A stretch of 64,000 bases of DNA from Mesomycoplasma molare (GCF_024918955.1 NZ_CP103423.1:744001-808000), one strand, 5' to 3'; counted from the stretch's first letter, positions 9,795-19,759 are shown. Notes: a model not told the origin generated them from the sequence alone. Program-made: numbers and translations.

Positions 9795-10619
9795 CTAATC
9801 ATAAGTTACATTCGTTAATTTTCTGAGATAAATAATAAATCATTGCATTGTTTTTTCTAAATCGGGTTGTGTGTTTTTTATTAAAAAATGCTTTATTTTT
9901 GCTAATTTATAAAGGTTATTATATATTTCTACCTCATCTTCTGCAGGGTCTAATCCTAATTCTATTATTTTTTCAGGATAGTAGTTACTTAAAAGCTTGT
10001 AACCAAAATTAAAAAAGTCTTTTTTTGGTATTATTTCAGGTTTTATAGAACCAATTATCGCTAATTTAATACCAATGAGTTGATCTTCAAATTTGGGTCA
10101 TAAAATTCCTGGAGTATCTAATAATTGAATATCTTTTGCGTTTATTCATTGTTGGCCTTTTGTAACACCAGGCATATCCCCGACCTTTGCACGAGAATTA
10201 GCTAATAAATTTATTAGTGTAGATTTTCCGCTATTTGGTACACCCAAAATAAATACTCTCAATCTAGGTTTTAACAAACCTTTTTCTAAATCTTTTTTTC
10301 TTTTTAATTCTAATTGTGAATTTATGGCACTGAAAATAATTTTTTTACTTTTATTATCTTTTAAATTTACAAAAATCACTTTAGAAGAAGTATTATCAAA
10401 TCTTTCTAAAATTTTTTGAATCTTACTTTTATCAGCCATATCACTTTTAGTAATAACGAATAATCTTGGTTTTTCTGGTGAAATTTTATCAAATTCTTCA
10501 TTATAACTACTTATTGGAGCTCTTCCATCTAAAACTATTAAAAATAAATCTGCTAAAACCTGTTTTTCTTTGATTTGTTTAATGGCTTTTGCCATATGTC
10601 CTGGAAATCAATTTATCAT
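9795..10619 (-). CDS. rbgA: Ribosome biogenesis GTPase RbgA/YlqF
   Basis: This 274-residue protein begins MINWFPGHMAKA, the signature N-terminus of the YlqF/RbgA family. It has the circularly permuted GTPase order: G4 (TKSD) near residue 60, then G1 (GVPNSGKST) near 125-133, G2-region GVTKGQQ, and G3 (DTPG) near 170. The family promotes late 50S subunit assembly. No Shine-Dalgarno precedes the ATG and TATAAT lies at 10634-10629, so the mRNA should start only a few bases before the codon. The start codon lies inside a 15-bp inverted-repeat arm. Confidence 0.92.
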
Positions 10620-10668
10620 AGTAAATTAATTATATATGATTTTATTATTTATTATTTACTATGATAAA
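10612..10668 (-). promoter_or_regulatory. rbgA promoter enclosed by a 15-bp perfect inverted repeat
   Basis: TTTATCATAGTAAAT at 10612-10626 is exactly complementary to ATTTACTATGATAAA at 10654-10668, with a 27-base AT-only interval. That interval contains TATAAT on the minus strand (10634-10629). One arm covers the rbgA start codon. It could be an operator or a transcript hairpin; no regulator is known. Confidence 0.5.
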
Positions 10669-10798
10669 GCTTTTTTAAGGTCTTAAATCTAAAAAAGTCC
10701 AAAATTTTGAATTTTTTTAGTCGAAAAATCATTTTTTCAATATTTTTTAAAAAATTAAATTAAAATAAGTTTACTAGAAAAGAAAGGATGTGCTTAAT

Positions 10799-10870
10799 AT
10801 GAAAAAAAATAATTCATGCTCATGCGGACATATTTGTTCATGCGGAAACTGTACATGTTCTTCAAAATAA
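10799..10870 (+). CDS. 23-residue Cys-rich peptide (metallothionein-like)
   Basis: The short frame ATG 10799 to TAA 10870 encodes six Cys at positions 7, 9, 13, 15, 18 and 20, arranged CSCGHICSCGNCTC, with a basic N-terminus. A strong Shine-Dalgarno (AAAGGATG, about 10783-10790) precedes it, and the inverted repeat with a T run at 10900-10926 follows, so it looks like a complete transcription unit. The Cys-X-Cys spacing suggests metal (Zn or Cu) binding. It is neither a known leader peptide nor a fragment of a neighbouring gene. Function is inferred. Confidence 0.6.
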   Translation: MKKNNSCSCGHICSCGNCTCSSK

Positions 10871-10899
10871 TCTCTATTAATATTTTGAATTATAAAAAT

Positions 10900-10926
10900 A
10901 AAAAGCACATTTCAAGTGTGCTTTTT
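10900..10926 (+). terminator. Terminator of the Cys-rich peptide gene, abutting IS copy 2
   Basis: Stem AAAAAGCACA / TGTGCTTTTT with a 7-nt loop. Its right arm ends exactly at the left end of IS copy 2, in the same relation as at the other IS copies. Confidence 0.8.
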
Positions 10927-12231
10927 CCTAAAATGCAAATTGAAGTGCACCAGTAATTTTTATTATAAAAACATTGTACTACAATTTATAATATTTTATA
11001 CCCCCCTATTTACTATTAAGGGGGGGTGAAGGGGGATATCCCCCTTCTTTTAATTCCGCTTGTAAAGCGGTTTTTTATTAATGAAATTAATAAAAATTAT
11101 GAGGCGAAATTTTTCGACCCTTTCATTATTTTCTTGTAATAATCTTGTAATTTTTAATAGTTTTAATTAATATTTGTTTAATTTTTCTAATTCTTCTTCA
11201 TATACATCAAAAGCACATTTACCTTCTAGTATGTCTCTATTCATAAAATTTATTCTTTTTCAAGATTTAATATTTCTTCTCGAGAGACTTTATTAAAATC
11301 AGTCCCTTTTTATAAACTCTTCTTATAAGTCCGTTAAAATTTTCATTAGTTCCTCTTTGAAAAGAAGCGTACTTATCGGTTTTATAAATTTTAATTCCTA
11401 ATTTTTTCGCTAATATTCCAACCGCATTAAATTCAATTCCATTATCAAAAGTAATACTTTCAACAGGTAATTCTAGTGTATTTATTCTTTCATAAAGCAC
11501 TTTATTTATATAAAATGGATTTTTACTTGATACTTTCACAATTATTCCCAACCTACTTTTTCTTTCCACTAAAGTTAAAAGACTAGAATGGCCTGCGGAT
11601 TTTTACCTATAACTAAATCACCCTCTCAATGCCCGAATGTTTCTCTTAAATCAATATGTTTTGGTCTAGCTCAAATAGGAAATACATAATTTGACTGCAC
11701 AAGTCTTTCAATAACGTTATTTTTTCTTTTTCCGCCTTTTGTATAGTGCTTTCTTAATCTATCTTTATTAGTTAATACTCATTTTCCTGTATTAATCCAA
11801 TTAAAAACAGTCCTTAGCGAAGGGATTTTAATATTTTTAATACCTTCTTTTATTAAGTTGTAAGTCATTTTTATTCCGCATGTTGCTTTGTTAAAATTAT
11901 CTTTAATAAGTTTGCTAAATTCTTTATAATCATCCATTTGAGAAAAGAAAAACAATCTTTTATGTTTATGTCTTATTTTGGCTTTTTCATTTGCTATTAA
12001 ATGATCATAAAATCCGTAAAAATTTGAATTTCTTTTAATTCTCTTGACACTGTTGAGTGATTGACATTAAGAAAATTAGCAATTTGTCTAATTGAATATT
12101 TTTTATAAAACAATTTCTCTATTAAAAATCTTTTTCAGCATTTAAATGCGAATAATGCTTTGTTGTATTATAATTCATATAGTCCTTTCAATAAAAAGTA
12201 TGTTGTCTTAAATTTTTATAGAGTAGTTTTT
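10927..12231 (-). mobile_element. IS30-family insertion sequence, copy 2, right end missing
   Basis: The copy matches copy 1 from the left terminal repeat up to the T run after TATAGAGTAG, then passes directly into the left end of copy 3. About 70 bp, including the right terminal inverted repeat, are lost. Its left-end C and G runs are longer (C6 and G7) than in the other copies. Confidence 0.85.
11167..12178 (-). pseudogene. IS30-family transposase, copy 2, apparent frame breaks
   Basis: Almost identical to copy 1, starting at ATG 12178. It shares the TTTTTAA (12122-12128), TTAAAAG and GAAAAAG (11255-11261) breaks and adds one in the A run of GGTAAAAATCC (5 A rather than 6). The longest intact stretch is 11267-11569, including the TFDNGIEF and GTNENFNG catalytic motifs. 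Confidence 0.75.
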
Positions 12232-13599
12232 CCTAAAATGCAAATTGAAGTGCACCAGTAGTTTTTATTATAAAAACATTGTACTACAATTTACAATATT
12301 TTATACCCCTATTTACTATTAAGGGGGAAGGGGATATCCCCCTTCTTTTAATTCCGCTTGTAAAGCGGTTTTTTATTAATGAAGTTAATAAAAATTATGG
12401 GGCGAAATTTTTCGACCCTTTCATTATTTTCTTGTAATAATCTTGTAATTTTTAATAGTTTTAATTAATATTTATTTAATCTTTCTATTTCTTCTTCATA
12501 TATGTCAAAAGCGCATTTTCCTTCTAGTATGTCTCTATTCATAAAATTTATTCTTTTTCAAGATTTAATATTTCTTCTCGATAGACTTTATTAAAATCAG
12601 TCCCTTTTTATAAACCCTTCTTATAATTCCGTTAAAATTTTCATTGGTTCCTCTTTGAAAAGAAGCGTATTTATCGGCTTTATAAATTTTAATTCCTAAT
12701 TTTTTCGCTAATATTCCAACCGCATTAAATTCAATTCCATTATCAAAAGTAATACTTTCAACAGGTAATTCTAGTGTATTTATTCTTTCATAAAGCACTT
12801 TATTAATGTAAAAAGGGTTTTTACTTGAAACTTTTACAATTATTCCTAATCTGCTTTTTCTCTCAACTAAAGTTAAAAGACTAGAATGGCCTGCGGATTT
12901 TTACCTATAACTAAATCACCCTCTCAATGCCCAAATGTTTCTCTTAAATCAATGTGTTTAGGTCTAGCTCAAATAGGAAATACATACTTTGACTGCACAA
13001 GTCTTTCAATAACGTTATTTTTTCTTTTTCCGCCTTTTGTATAGTGCTTTCTTAATCTATCTTTATTAGTTAATACTCATTTTCCTGTGTTAATCCAATT
13101 AAAAACAGTCCTTAGTGAAGGGATTTTAATGTTTTTAACACCTTCTTTTATTAGGTTGTAAGTCATTTTTATTCCGCATGTTGCTTTGTTAAAATTATCT
13201 TTAATAAGTTTGCTAAATTCTTTATAATCATCCATTTGAGAAAAGAAAAACAATCTTTTATGTTTATGTCTTATTTTAGCTTTTTCATTTGCTATTAAAT
13301 GATCATAAAATCCGTAAAAATTTGAATTTCTTTTAATTCTCTTGACACTGTTGAATGATTGATATTAAGAAAATTAGCAATTTGTCTAATTGAATATTTT
13401 TATAAAACAATTTCTCTATTAAAAATCTTTTTCAGCATTTAAATGCGAATAATGCTTTGTTGTATTATAATTCATATGGTCCTTTCAATAAAAAGTATGT
13501 TGTCTTAAATTTTTATGGGGCTGTTTTTTATTTAAAAAATCAAGTGCAACCACTTTTTAATTTTACATTATAGTGGTGCACTTGATTTTGCATTCAGGG
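12232..13599 (-). mobile_element. IS30-family insertion sequence, copy 3
   Basis: This 1368-bp copy has both terminal repeats and lies head-to-tail against copy 2 in the same orientation. It has several substitutions shared with copy 4 (for example KADKYASF rather than KTDKYASF), so it belongs to a slightly different lineage from copies 1 and 2. Its right end abuts the hairpin at 13600-13622. Confidence 0.87.
12465..13475 (-). pseudogene. IS30-family transposase, copy 3, apparent frame breaks
   Basis: Starts at ATG 13475. Breaks are at TTTTTAA (13419-13425), a 5-A run where copy 1 has 6 (near 13395-13400), TTAAAAG, GGTAAAAATCC and GAAAAAG (12553-12559). The intact stretch 12565-12798 carries the second D and E of the DDE triad. 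Confidence 0.75.
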
Positions 13600-13622
13600 A
13601 AACACCATTAAAAGGTGTTTTT
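13600..13622 (-). terminator. Hairpin at the 3' end of the RpiR-type gene, abutting IS copy 3
   Basis: AAACACC / GGTGTTT with a 7-nt loop; it starts on the base after the IS end and overlaps the regulator's stop codon region. It differs from the hairpin left of copy 2, so the composite has no matching target duplication. Confidence 0.7.
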
Positions 13623-14457
13623 AATTATTATTTCAGTCATCTAAAACTTTTATGTTTTCTACATATTTTTCATCAAAATTTTTTATTTTCTTTTGAAGAA
13701 CAAAAAGAAATAATAGATCGGAAACAAATTGTTGATTAATTTTCGAAGAGATAGAAACTAGCCTTTTATCTTGTTCTAATGTTTGATAAATGATAATATT
13801 TTCAAATTCATTTAGCATACTTTTATTAGCTGTTATAAGATAAAAAGGAACACTTTTTTCTTTAAATAACTTAAGAACATGTTTTATTTCTTTTGTATTG
13901 CATGACTTAGAAAATAGCATAATAGCATCATTACTATCCTTTTTTATTTGTGAAGTTATTAGTAAAAATGAATGAAAATCTTTAAATGATATTGCATTTA
14001 TTCCTATTTTCTGTAAATTTATACTTAACTCTGAAGCTGATAAAAAAGAACTTCCTGCGCCATATAGAAAAATAGATTTACTTTTTAATACAAGATCTAC
14101 TGCTTGAAAAATTTGATTTAAGTCTACTAAATGTGCTGTTTGATAAATAGATTCTCTATAATAGTTAAAAAGTTTATTTAAAATCACACTTTCTGTATTT
14201 TTATCATTATTTTCCTCTATATTTTGGGAATTTAAGTAAGAATGGTAAACATAAAATTGCATGCTTTTTAATGAATTAAAACCTACTTTTTTTGTTAATT
14301 TCGAAATTACGCTAATTGATACAGAATTTTTTTTAGATAATTGCTTTATAGAATAATCATAAAAATCTTTCGGATTGTTTTCGGCAAAGTTAATTATTTT
14401 TAACTCTGTAGAAGTTAGTCTTTCTTTTTCTTTTCTGTTAAAAAGTGCTTGTTTCAT
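13621..14457 (-). CDS. MurR/RpiR-family transcriptional regulator
   Basis: The 278-residue protein has an N-terminal helix-turn-helix (about residues 15-75, LSKKNSVSISVISKLTKKVG). A C-terminal SIS sugar-isomerase domain follows (about 105-250), with IFLYGAGSSFLSASELS as the phosphosugar-binding loop. The family senses sugar phosphates or amino-sugar phosphates and controls their catabolic genes. No sugar genes adjoin it, so the target is unknown. Promoter TATAAT (14481-14476) and a GGGAG Shine-Dalgarno support the start. The last codons pass one TGA (Trp) at 13633-13635. Confidence 0.85.
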
Positions 14458-14475
14458 TTTCTAATCTCCCAAATA

Positions 14476-14516
14476 ATTATATAAAAAAACTCAACTTTAT
14501 TTTAAGTTGAGTTTTT
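14476..14516 (-). terminator. tuf terminator with overlapping promoter of the RpiR-type gene
   Basis: The stem ACTCAACTT / AAGTTGAGT followed by a T run on the minus strand (14514 down to 14484) ends the tuf transcript. The T run leads straight into TATAAT (14481-14476), the likely -10 box of the next gene. Confidence 0.8.
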
Positions 14517-14530
14517 AAATTAAACAATAA

Positions 14531-15721
14531 TTATTTAATAATTTCTGTAACTGAACCAGCTCCAACTGTTCTTCCACCTTCACGGATTGAGAATTTTGTT
14601 CCTTGTTCAACAGCGATTGGTGCAATTAGTTCAACAGTTAAGTCAACATTGTCTCCTGGCATAACCATTTCTCTTCCTGCATCAAATTTAATTCCACCTG
14701 TTACGTCAGTTGTTCTGAAGTAAAATTGTGGTTTATAGTTTTGGAAGAATGGTGTATGACGTCCACCTTCTTCTTTTTTAAGAGCATAAATAGCAGCTTT
14801 AAATATAGTATGTGGAACTATTGTTTTTGGTTTAGCAATAACTTGTCCTCTTTCTATTTCTGTTCTATCTACTCCACGTAGTAAAACTCCTGCATTATCT
14901 CCAGCCATAGCAGATTCTAAGTTTTTTCTAAACATTTCAATTCCAGTAACAACAGTTTTTTTAGGTTGTTCTTTGTAACCAACGATTTCTACTTCTTCAT
15001 TGATTTTAACTTGTCCTCTTTCAACTTTTCCAGTTGCAACAGTTCCACGCCCTGTAATTGTAAATACGTCTTCAACAGCCATTAAGAATGGTTTATCCAT
15101 TTCTCTAGCAGGAGCGTCGATGTATGTATCAACAGCATTCATTAATTCGAAGATTTTTTCTTCTCATTCTGGTTGTCCTTCTAGAGCTAATTTAGCTGAA
15201 CCTCTAATAATTGGTGTGTTTTCTCCATCAAAGTCATAAGCTGATAATAGATCTCTAATTTCGAATTCAACTAGATCAACCATTTCTTCTTCACCTGCTA
15301 ACATATCAACTTTGTTTAAGAATACAACGATTTTTGGAACCCCAACTTGTTTTGATAATAAGATGTGTTCTCTTGTTTGAGGCATTGGACCATCTGTAGC
15401 AGCAACTACTAAGATAGCTCCATCCATTTGAGCAGCACCTGTAATCATGTTTTTAACATAGTCAGCGTGTCCTGGACAGTCAACGTGAGCATAGTGTCTT
15501 TTTTCTGTTTCATATTCAATGTGAGCTGTGTTGATTGTAATTCCACGTGCTCTTTCTTCAGGAGCAGCATCAATTGAAGCATAATCTTTAGCTTCTGCTA
15601 GTCCTTTTTTAGATAAAACAGTAGCAATAGCAGCTGTTAAAGTAGTTTTACCATGGTCAACGTGTCCGATAGTACCAATATTAACGTGTTCTTTTGAACG
15701 ATCAAAATTTAATTTTGCCAT
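14531..15721 (-). CDS. tuf: Elongation factor Tu
   Basis: At 396 residues this is full-length EF-Tu, the GTPase that delivers aminoacyl-tRNA to the ribosome. G1 is GHVDHGKT (residues 18-25), G2 contains [10 protein letters not shown]3 is DCPGH, and G4 is NKVD. Domains 2 and 3 end with [11 protein letters not shown]. The frame crosses one TGA-coded Trp near 15160. It has its own leader and terminator. In mycoplasmas EF-Tu is also often found at the surface, a known secondary role not shown by this sequence. Confidence 0.98.
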
Positions 15722-15841
15722 TTTTTTCCTTTCATTTTAGTGAATTATAATAATAATTTTAAACGCGCTTAAAACCTACCATAGAATAGTCTTTCAGCTA
15801 TTTCCTATCCAACTAAGCACTTTTAGTATTTTCTTATTATA
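15722..15841 (-). promoter_or_regulatory. tuf leader: -10 box, long 5' UTR and hairpin
   Basis: TATAAT lies at 15841-15836, about 115 bases upstream of the ATG. The transcribed leader can fold into an imperfect stem (ATAGAATAG with CTATTTCCTAT, about 15780-15812). A Shine-Dalgarno-like AAAGGA lies just before the ATG. A leader role in control of tuf is possible but not demonstrated. Confidence 0.4.
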
Positions 15842-16171
15842 TGTAAAAATACATTAATATTTTACCAAATTTGCAAAAAAATAAAAACTTTAAGTTAAGA
15901 CTAATTAAGTAAAAAAGAAAAAACGCCTTAATAAGGCGCCTTAATATAAAATTTTTATTTTATTCTTACATTTTAAATTATTTTATAGTAATACTTTGGA
16001 TAAATAAAGTATTGATTAGTGTGAAGTAAAAGGAGTTATAACTATAAAAATAAGAACAAAAAATAAAAATTAAATAAAACGAATCTAAAAGTAATTATGA
16101 TAATCGCATAGAAATCATTCTATGCAAACAAATTTTAACATAAATTACAAATTAATAAATTTTTATGTAAC
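15842..16171. other. Intergenic region with three hairpins, no gene seen
   Basis: Besides the uvrB terminator (15911-15938), this AT-rich stretch has two more perfect inverted repeats: AATACTTT / AAAGTATT (about 15989-16012) and GCATAGAA / TTCTATGC (about 16107-16126). I found no convincing open frame with a ribosome binding site. A small RNA or a gene remnant is possible. Confidence 0.4.
15911..15938 (-). terminator. Intrinsic terminator downstream of uvrB
   Basis: The stem CGCCTTA / TAAGGCG followed on the minus strand by TTTTTTCTTTTTT. It lies about 230 bases after the uvrB stop codon, an unusually long 3' tail for this genome. Confidence 0.75.
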
Positions 16172-18130
16172 TTATTTTTCGTTTTCTAACTCAAATATTA
16201 AATCTCTAATTCTAATAGCGTTCTCTAAATCATCATTAGCAATTAAACGTTCTTTTTCTTTTATTAATCCTTTTATTATTTTGTCAATTTCTTTTTTAGT
16301 TTTCTTTTGATTAATTTTTTCTAAACTTTCTTTTACTTCTAAAGATTGGATTGGATCTGTTATAGGTTTAATAACTGTTTTAGGCACTATGTTATTTTTC
16401 AAGTTATATTCCATTTGAATTTGACGATTAACTTCATTTTCTTTTAAAGTTTCTTTTATATTATTAGTTATAGTGTCTGCAAATAGTATAGCTCTACCAT
16501 GATCATTTCTAGCGACCCTACCTATCATTTGAATTAGTGCTGATTTAGTTCTTGCAAAAGAATTAGCATCAGCTTCTAAAATCATTATTAAAGATACTTC
16601 TGGTAAATCAATACCCTCTCTTAATAAGTTAACACCAACAATAACGTCAAAAATTCCTTTTCTTAACTTTCTTAAAATTTCATTTCTTTCAAAAGTATTA
16701 TGTTCAGAGTGAATATAAGCCGATTTAAAGCCTTTTTCTCTTAAATTTGTAGAAAGCATTTCTGCTGTTTTTTTCTTACCAGTTATTATTATAGTTCTTT
16801 CCTTATTTTTTATTTGAATATTAATTTGTTTGTATATTTCTTCTATTTGATTTATGGTTGGTTTAATTTCAACAATTGGATCTAAAAGTCCTGTTGGCCT
16901 TATTATTTGTTTAATGACCTCTCCGTTAGTTAAATCTGTTTCATATTCAGCAGGAGTAGCTGAAATATAAATTATTTGATTTTCTATTTCTTGAAATTCT
17001 TCAAATTTTAAAGGTCTATTATCTAAAGCGGACGGAAGTCTAAAACCATAATCAACTAAATTGCTTTTTCTTTGAAAATCTCCTTTATACATCGCCTTTA
17101 ATTGTGGAACTGTAATATGAGATTCATCTATAAAAATTAACGTATCTTTAGGTAAATAATCTAATAAAGTAAATGGTTTTTCACCTTCTTTTCTTTGATC
17201 CATATGTCTTGAGTAATTTTCAATACCGGAACAAAAACCAAATTCTTTTAATGAATCTATGTCATTTTTCACTCTTTCTTCTAGTCTTTGTTTTTCTACT
17301 AATTTATTGTTTTCTTCAAAAAATTTTAATCTATCTTTTAACTCTACTTCTATAGTTGATACTGCTTTTTCTATTGTATTTTTAGTTACTATATATGAAT
17401 TAGCTGGATAAAGGATAAAATTATTAACTTTTTTTATTAAATTTTTATTTAATCTTTCTAAATAACTTATTTTTTCTATTTCATCATCAAAAAATTCTAC
17501 TCTTATAGTTATTTCTTCTGTTCAAACAGGATAAAATTCTACAACATCACCTTTTGAACGAAATTTTCCAATTTCAAGATCAATGTCTGTTTTCTCATAA
17601 CCAAGTTTTACTAATTCTCTAAAAAAATCATTTCTTTTAATTTTCATCCCTGTTTCTATATAGAAAATCGTGGTTTTGTATTCCTTAGGATCTAATGCTC
17701 CGTAAATAGCTGCAACAGATGAAACAACAATCGTATCTCTTCTAGAAATTAAGGCATTTGTAGCTGACATTCTCATAGATTCTAAATCTCAATTAGTTTT
17801 GCTACTTTTTTCAATGTATTGATCTTTTGTAGGTAAATAAGATTCCGGTCTATAGTAATCAAAGTGTGAAACAAAATATTCAACTTTATTTTCAGGGAAT
17901 AAAAGTTTCATTTCAGCAAATAGTTGAGAAGCTAATGTTTTATTGTGAGAAAGTATTAAGGCAGGCCTTTTAGTTTCATTTATTACATTAGCCATAGTGA
18001 ATGTTTTACCACTCCCCGTTACTCCTAATAAGACTTGATGTTGTAAGTTAGCATTTATACCTTCTACAAGACTTTTTATAGCTTGGGGTTGGTCACCCTC
18101 TGGTTTATGTTTTGAAACTAATTTGTACAT
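16172..18130 (-). CDS. uvrB: UvrABC excision nuclease subunit B
   Basis: At 652 residues this is full-length UvrB, the damage-verification helicase of nucleotide excision repair. Walker A is GVTGSGKT (residues 36-43). The family signature around [12 protein letters not shown] (normally YYDYYQPEAYVP), the helicase motif [26 protein letters not shown] and QMIGRVARN are all present. The C-terminal UVR motif ([17 protein letters not shown]) binds UvrC. The ATG lies 7 bases after TATAAT (18143-18138) with no Shine-Dalgarno, so a leaderless mRNA is expected. Confidence 0.97.
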
Positions 18131-18137
18131 AAGATTA

Positions 18138-18143
18138 ATTATA
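18138..18143 (-). promoter_or_regulatory. -10 box of uvrB, leaderless start predicted
   Basis: TATAAT ends 7 bases before the uvrB ATG at 18130, so transcription should begin at or next to the start codon. Confidence 0.55.
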
Positions 18144-18180
18144 TAGTTTATTTAATAAAATATAAAATAGAAAAATAGTA

Positions 18181-18186
18181 TATAAT
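18181..18186 (+). promoter_or_regulatory. -10 box of the LRR lipoprotein, leaderless start predicted
   Basis: TATAAT at 18181-18186 with the ATG at 18194 and no purine-rich Shine-Dalgarno between. It faces away from the uvrB promoter about 40 bp off. Confidence 0.55.
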
Positions 18187-18193
18187 TTTTTAC

Positions 18194-19009
18194 ATGAAAA
18201 AAAGATTATTTGCATTAACACCTTTAATAATGTTTACTCCTTTTAGTTTAATTGCTTGTGCACAAAACGACCCTTCTCAACAAGCTACAAGCTTTATAAA
18301 TAAAAAAGATATTGAAGGAAACTATATTAATATAAAATTAAATGAAGAAAACGAAACATTTACTTTAGATCTATCTAAAGAAAATATAAAAATTATTAAT
18401 AGCAATAGTTTTCTAGACGGTCAAAAAACAAGAGTTTTTTTTAAAAACCAAGTAATTAAAGATGATAAAGGAAATGATTATACAATAACAAAAAAATATT
18501 ATTTAACTAAAATAATTTTCCCTTCTTCGCTGGAAAAAATAGAAGAATCTGCATTTAGAAATACCACTTTATTAGAAGAAAAATTTCAAATACAAGAATT
18601 GGATTTTTCATTAGCAACTTCTTTGAAAGAAATAGGAGATTCAGCTTTTGAAGGAAATAATATTATTTCATTAACTTTACCGGATTCATTAGAAAGAATT
18701 TCCAATTTAGCATTTGCTAATAATAATATTTCTGAATTAAATATTTCTGAAAATTCTAATTTAAGAAATATAGGTATTTCAGCTTTTTTCAATAATAAAA
18801 TAGAAAATTTAAACTTTAAATCAGATAAAATTAAATTTATTGCTAAAAGTTCCTTTGAAAAAAATGTTATTAATTCTTTAAATTTTAATGAAAAAGTAAC
18901 TGGTTTAACAATTGAAAAAAGCGCTTTTAAAAATAATTCTATATCCATTTCTAATGTAGAAGAAATTTCTAAAAATGAAACTAATAAAATTAATGAAAAC
19001 TATAAATAA
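18194..19009 (+). CDS. Lipoprotein with BspA-like leucine-rich repeats
   Basis: The 271-residue product starts with a lipoprotein signal peptide ending in SLIAC (Cys22), so it should be lipid-anchored on the outer face of the membrane. Residues about 85-255 hold successive LRR_5-type repeats (LPDSLERISNLAFANNNI, ISAFFNNKIENLNF), the Treponema BspA-like class often used in adhesion. The gene is monocistronic, with its own promoter and a terminator shared with the convergent prmC. Adhesion is inferred from the fold. Confidence 0.8.
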   Translation: MKKRLFALTPLIMFTPFSLIACAQNDPSQQATSFINKKDIEGNYINIKLNEENETFTLDLSKENIKIINSNSFLDGQKTRVFFKNQVIKDDKGNDYTITKKYYLTKIIFPSSLEKIEESAFRNTTLLEEKFQIQELDFSLATSLKEIGDSAFEGNNIISLTLPDSLERISNLAFANNNISELNISENSNLRNIGISAFFNNKIENLNFKSDKIKFIAKSSFEKNVINSLNFNEKVTGLTIEKSAFKNNSISISNVEEISKNETNKINENYK

Positions 19010-19011
19010 AA

Positions 19012-19037
19012 ACATAGGAAAAATCCTATATTTTTAT
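19012..19037. terminator. Bidirectional terminator between the LRR lipoprotein and prmC
   Basis: Stem ATAGGA / TCCTAT (19014-19029) with a T run on the plus strand and an A run on the other side, serving both converging genes. The prmC stop codon (19034-19036) lies inside it. Confidence 0.7.
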
Positions 19038-19759
19038 TGTTTTATTATCACTATTCTTTCTTTATTATTAATATCTTTAATTACCTCGATATTCATTTTT
19101 AAATTTTTGAAAAAAGTTAAATTTCAAGGGGAAATTTCAAAAATCATGATACCATTTTTTTTTAAAAATTTTTTACCATCTTCTATTATCCTTTTATAAA
19201 AATAATTACCTTCATCTTCTGCAAAAAGAGCATTTTCATTTTCTCATAAAGTTACACTTTCATCTAATAATACATTTTTAGGAATATAAGGGGGATTAGA
19301 AATAATTAAATCATATTTTTTATTTACATCTAAGTTTTTAAAAAGATCAGATTCAATAATTTCTATTTTATTAGAATATATATTATTTACTTTTTGATTT
19401 AGTTTAATTTTCGAAATTGCATTCGGATCGTTATCCACCATTGTTACAAAACATTTTTTCTTATCAAAAATAGTAAGTCCAATAAAACCAGAACCTGAAC
19501 ACATATCTAACACAACAGAATTCGAATCTAAAAAATCTAAAGCAGAATTAATAACTTCTTCTGTTTCATATCTAGGAATCAAAACCTTATCATCTGAAAT
19601 AATAAATTTTAAATTATCCATTTGTACAAAACCTATTATTTGTTGAATAGGCATGCTTGTTTTTAATTTTTCTTTCTCTTCAGGTGTTATGGTTAATTCC
19701 ATGTTATAGCGTATTTTTTCTCTTAAAAGGGCTTCTTTTCTTGAATTAAAGTCCGGCAT
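19034..19759 (-). CDS. prmC: Release factor glutamine methyltransferase PrmC (HemK)
   Basis: The 241-residue SAM-dependent enzyme methylates the Gln of the GGQ motif in peptide release factors. [13 protein letters not shown] (SAM motif I) and NPPY (catalytic, about residues 157-160) are visible. The N-terminal helical domain is shorter than in E. coli. It overlaps prfA, its substrate's gene, by 14 nt, which implies coupled translation. Two or more TGA codons are read as Trp in the C-terminal part. Confidence 0.93.

Noticed and set aside
13600-13622. Target duplication shared by IS copies 2 and 3
   Set aside because: The hairpin left of copy 2 (10900-10926) has a different sequence.
18586-18948. 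Open frame of 120 codons on the minus strand within the LRR lipoprotein
   Set aside because: Antisense shadow without a ribosome-binding site; the plus-strand frame has a signal peptide and clear repeats.
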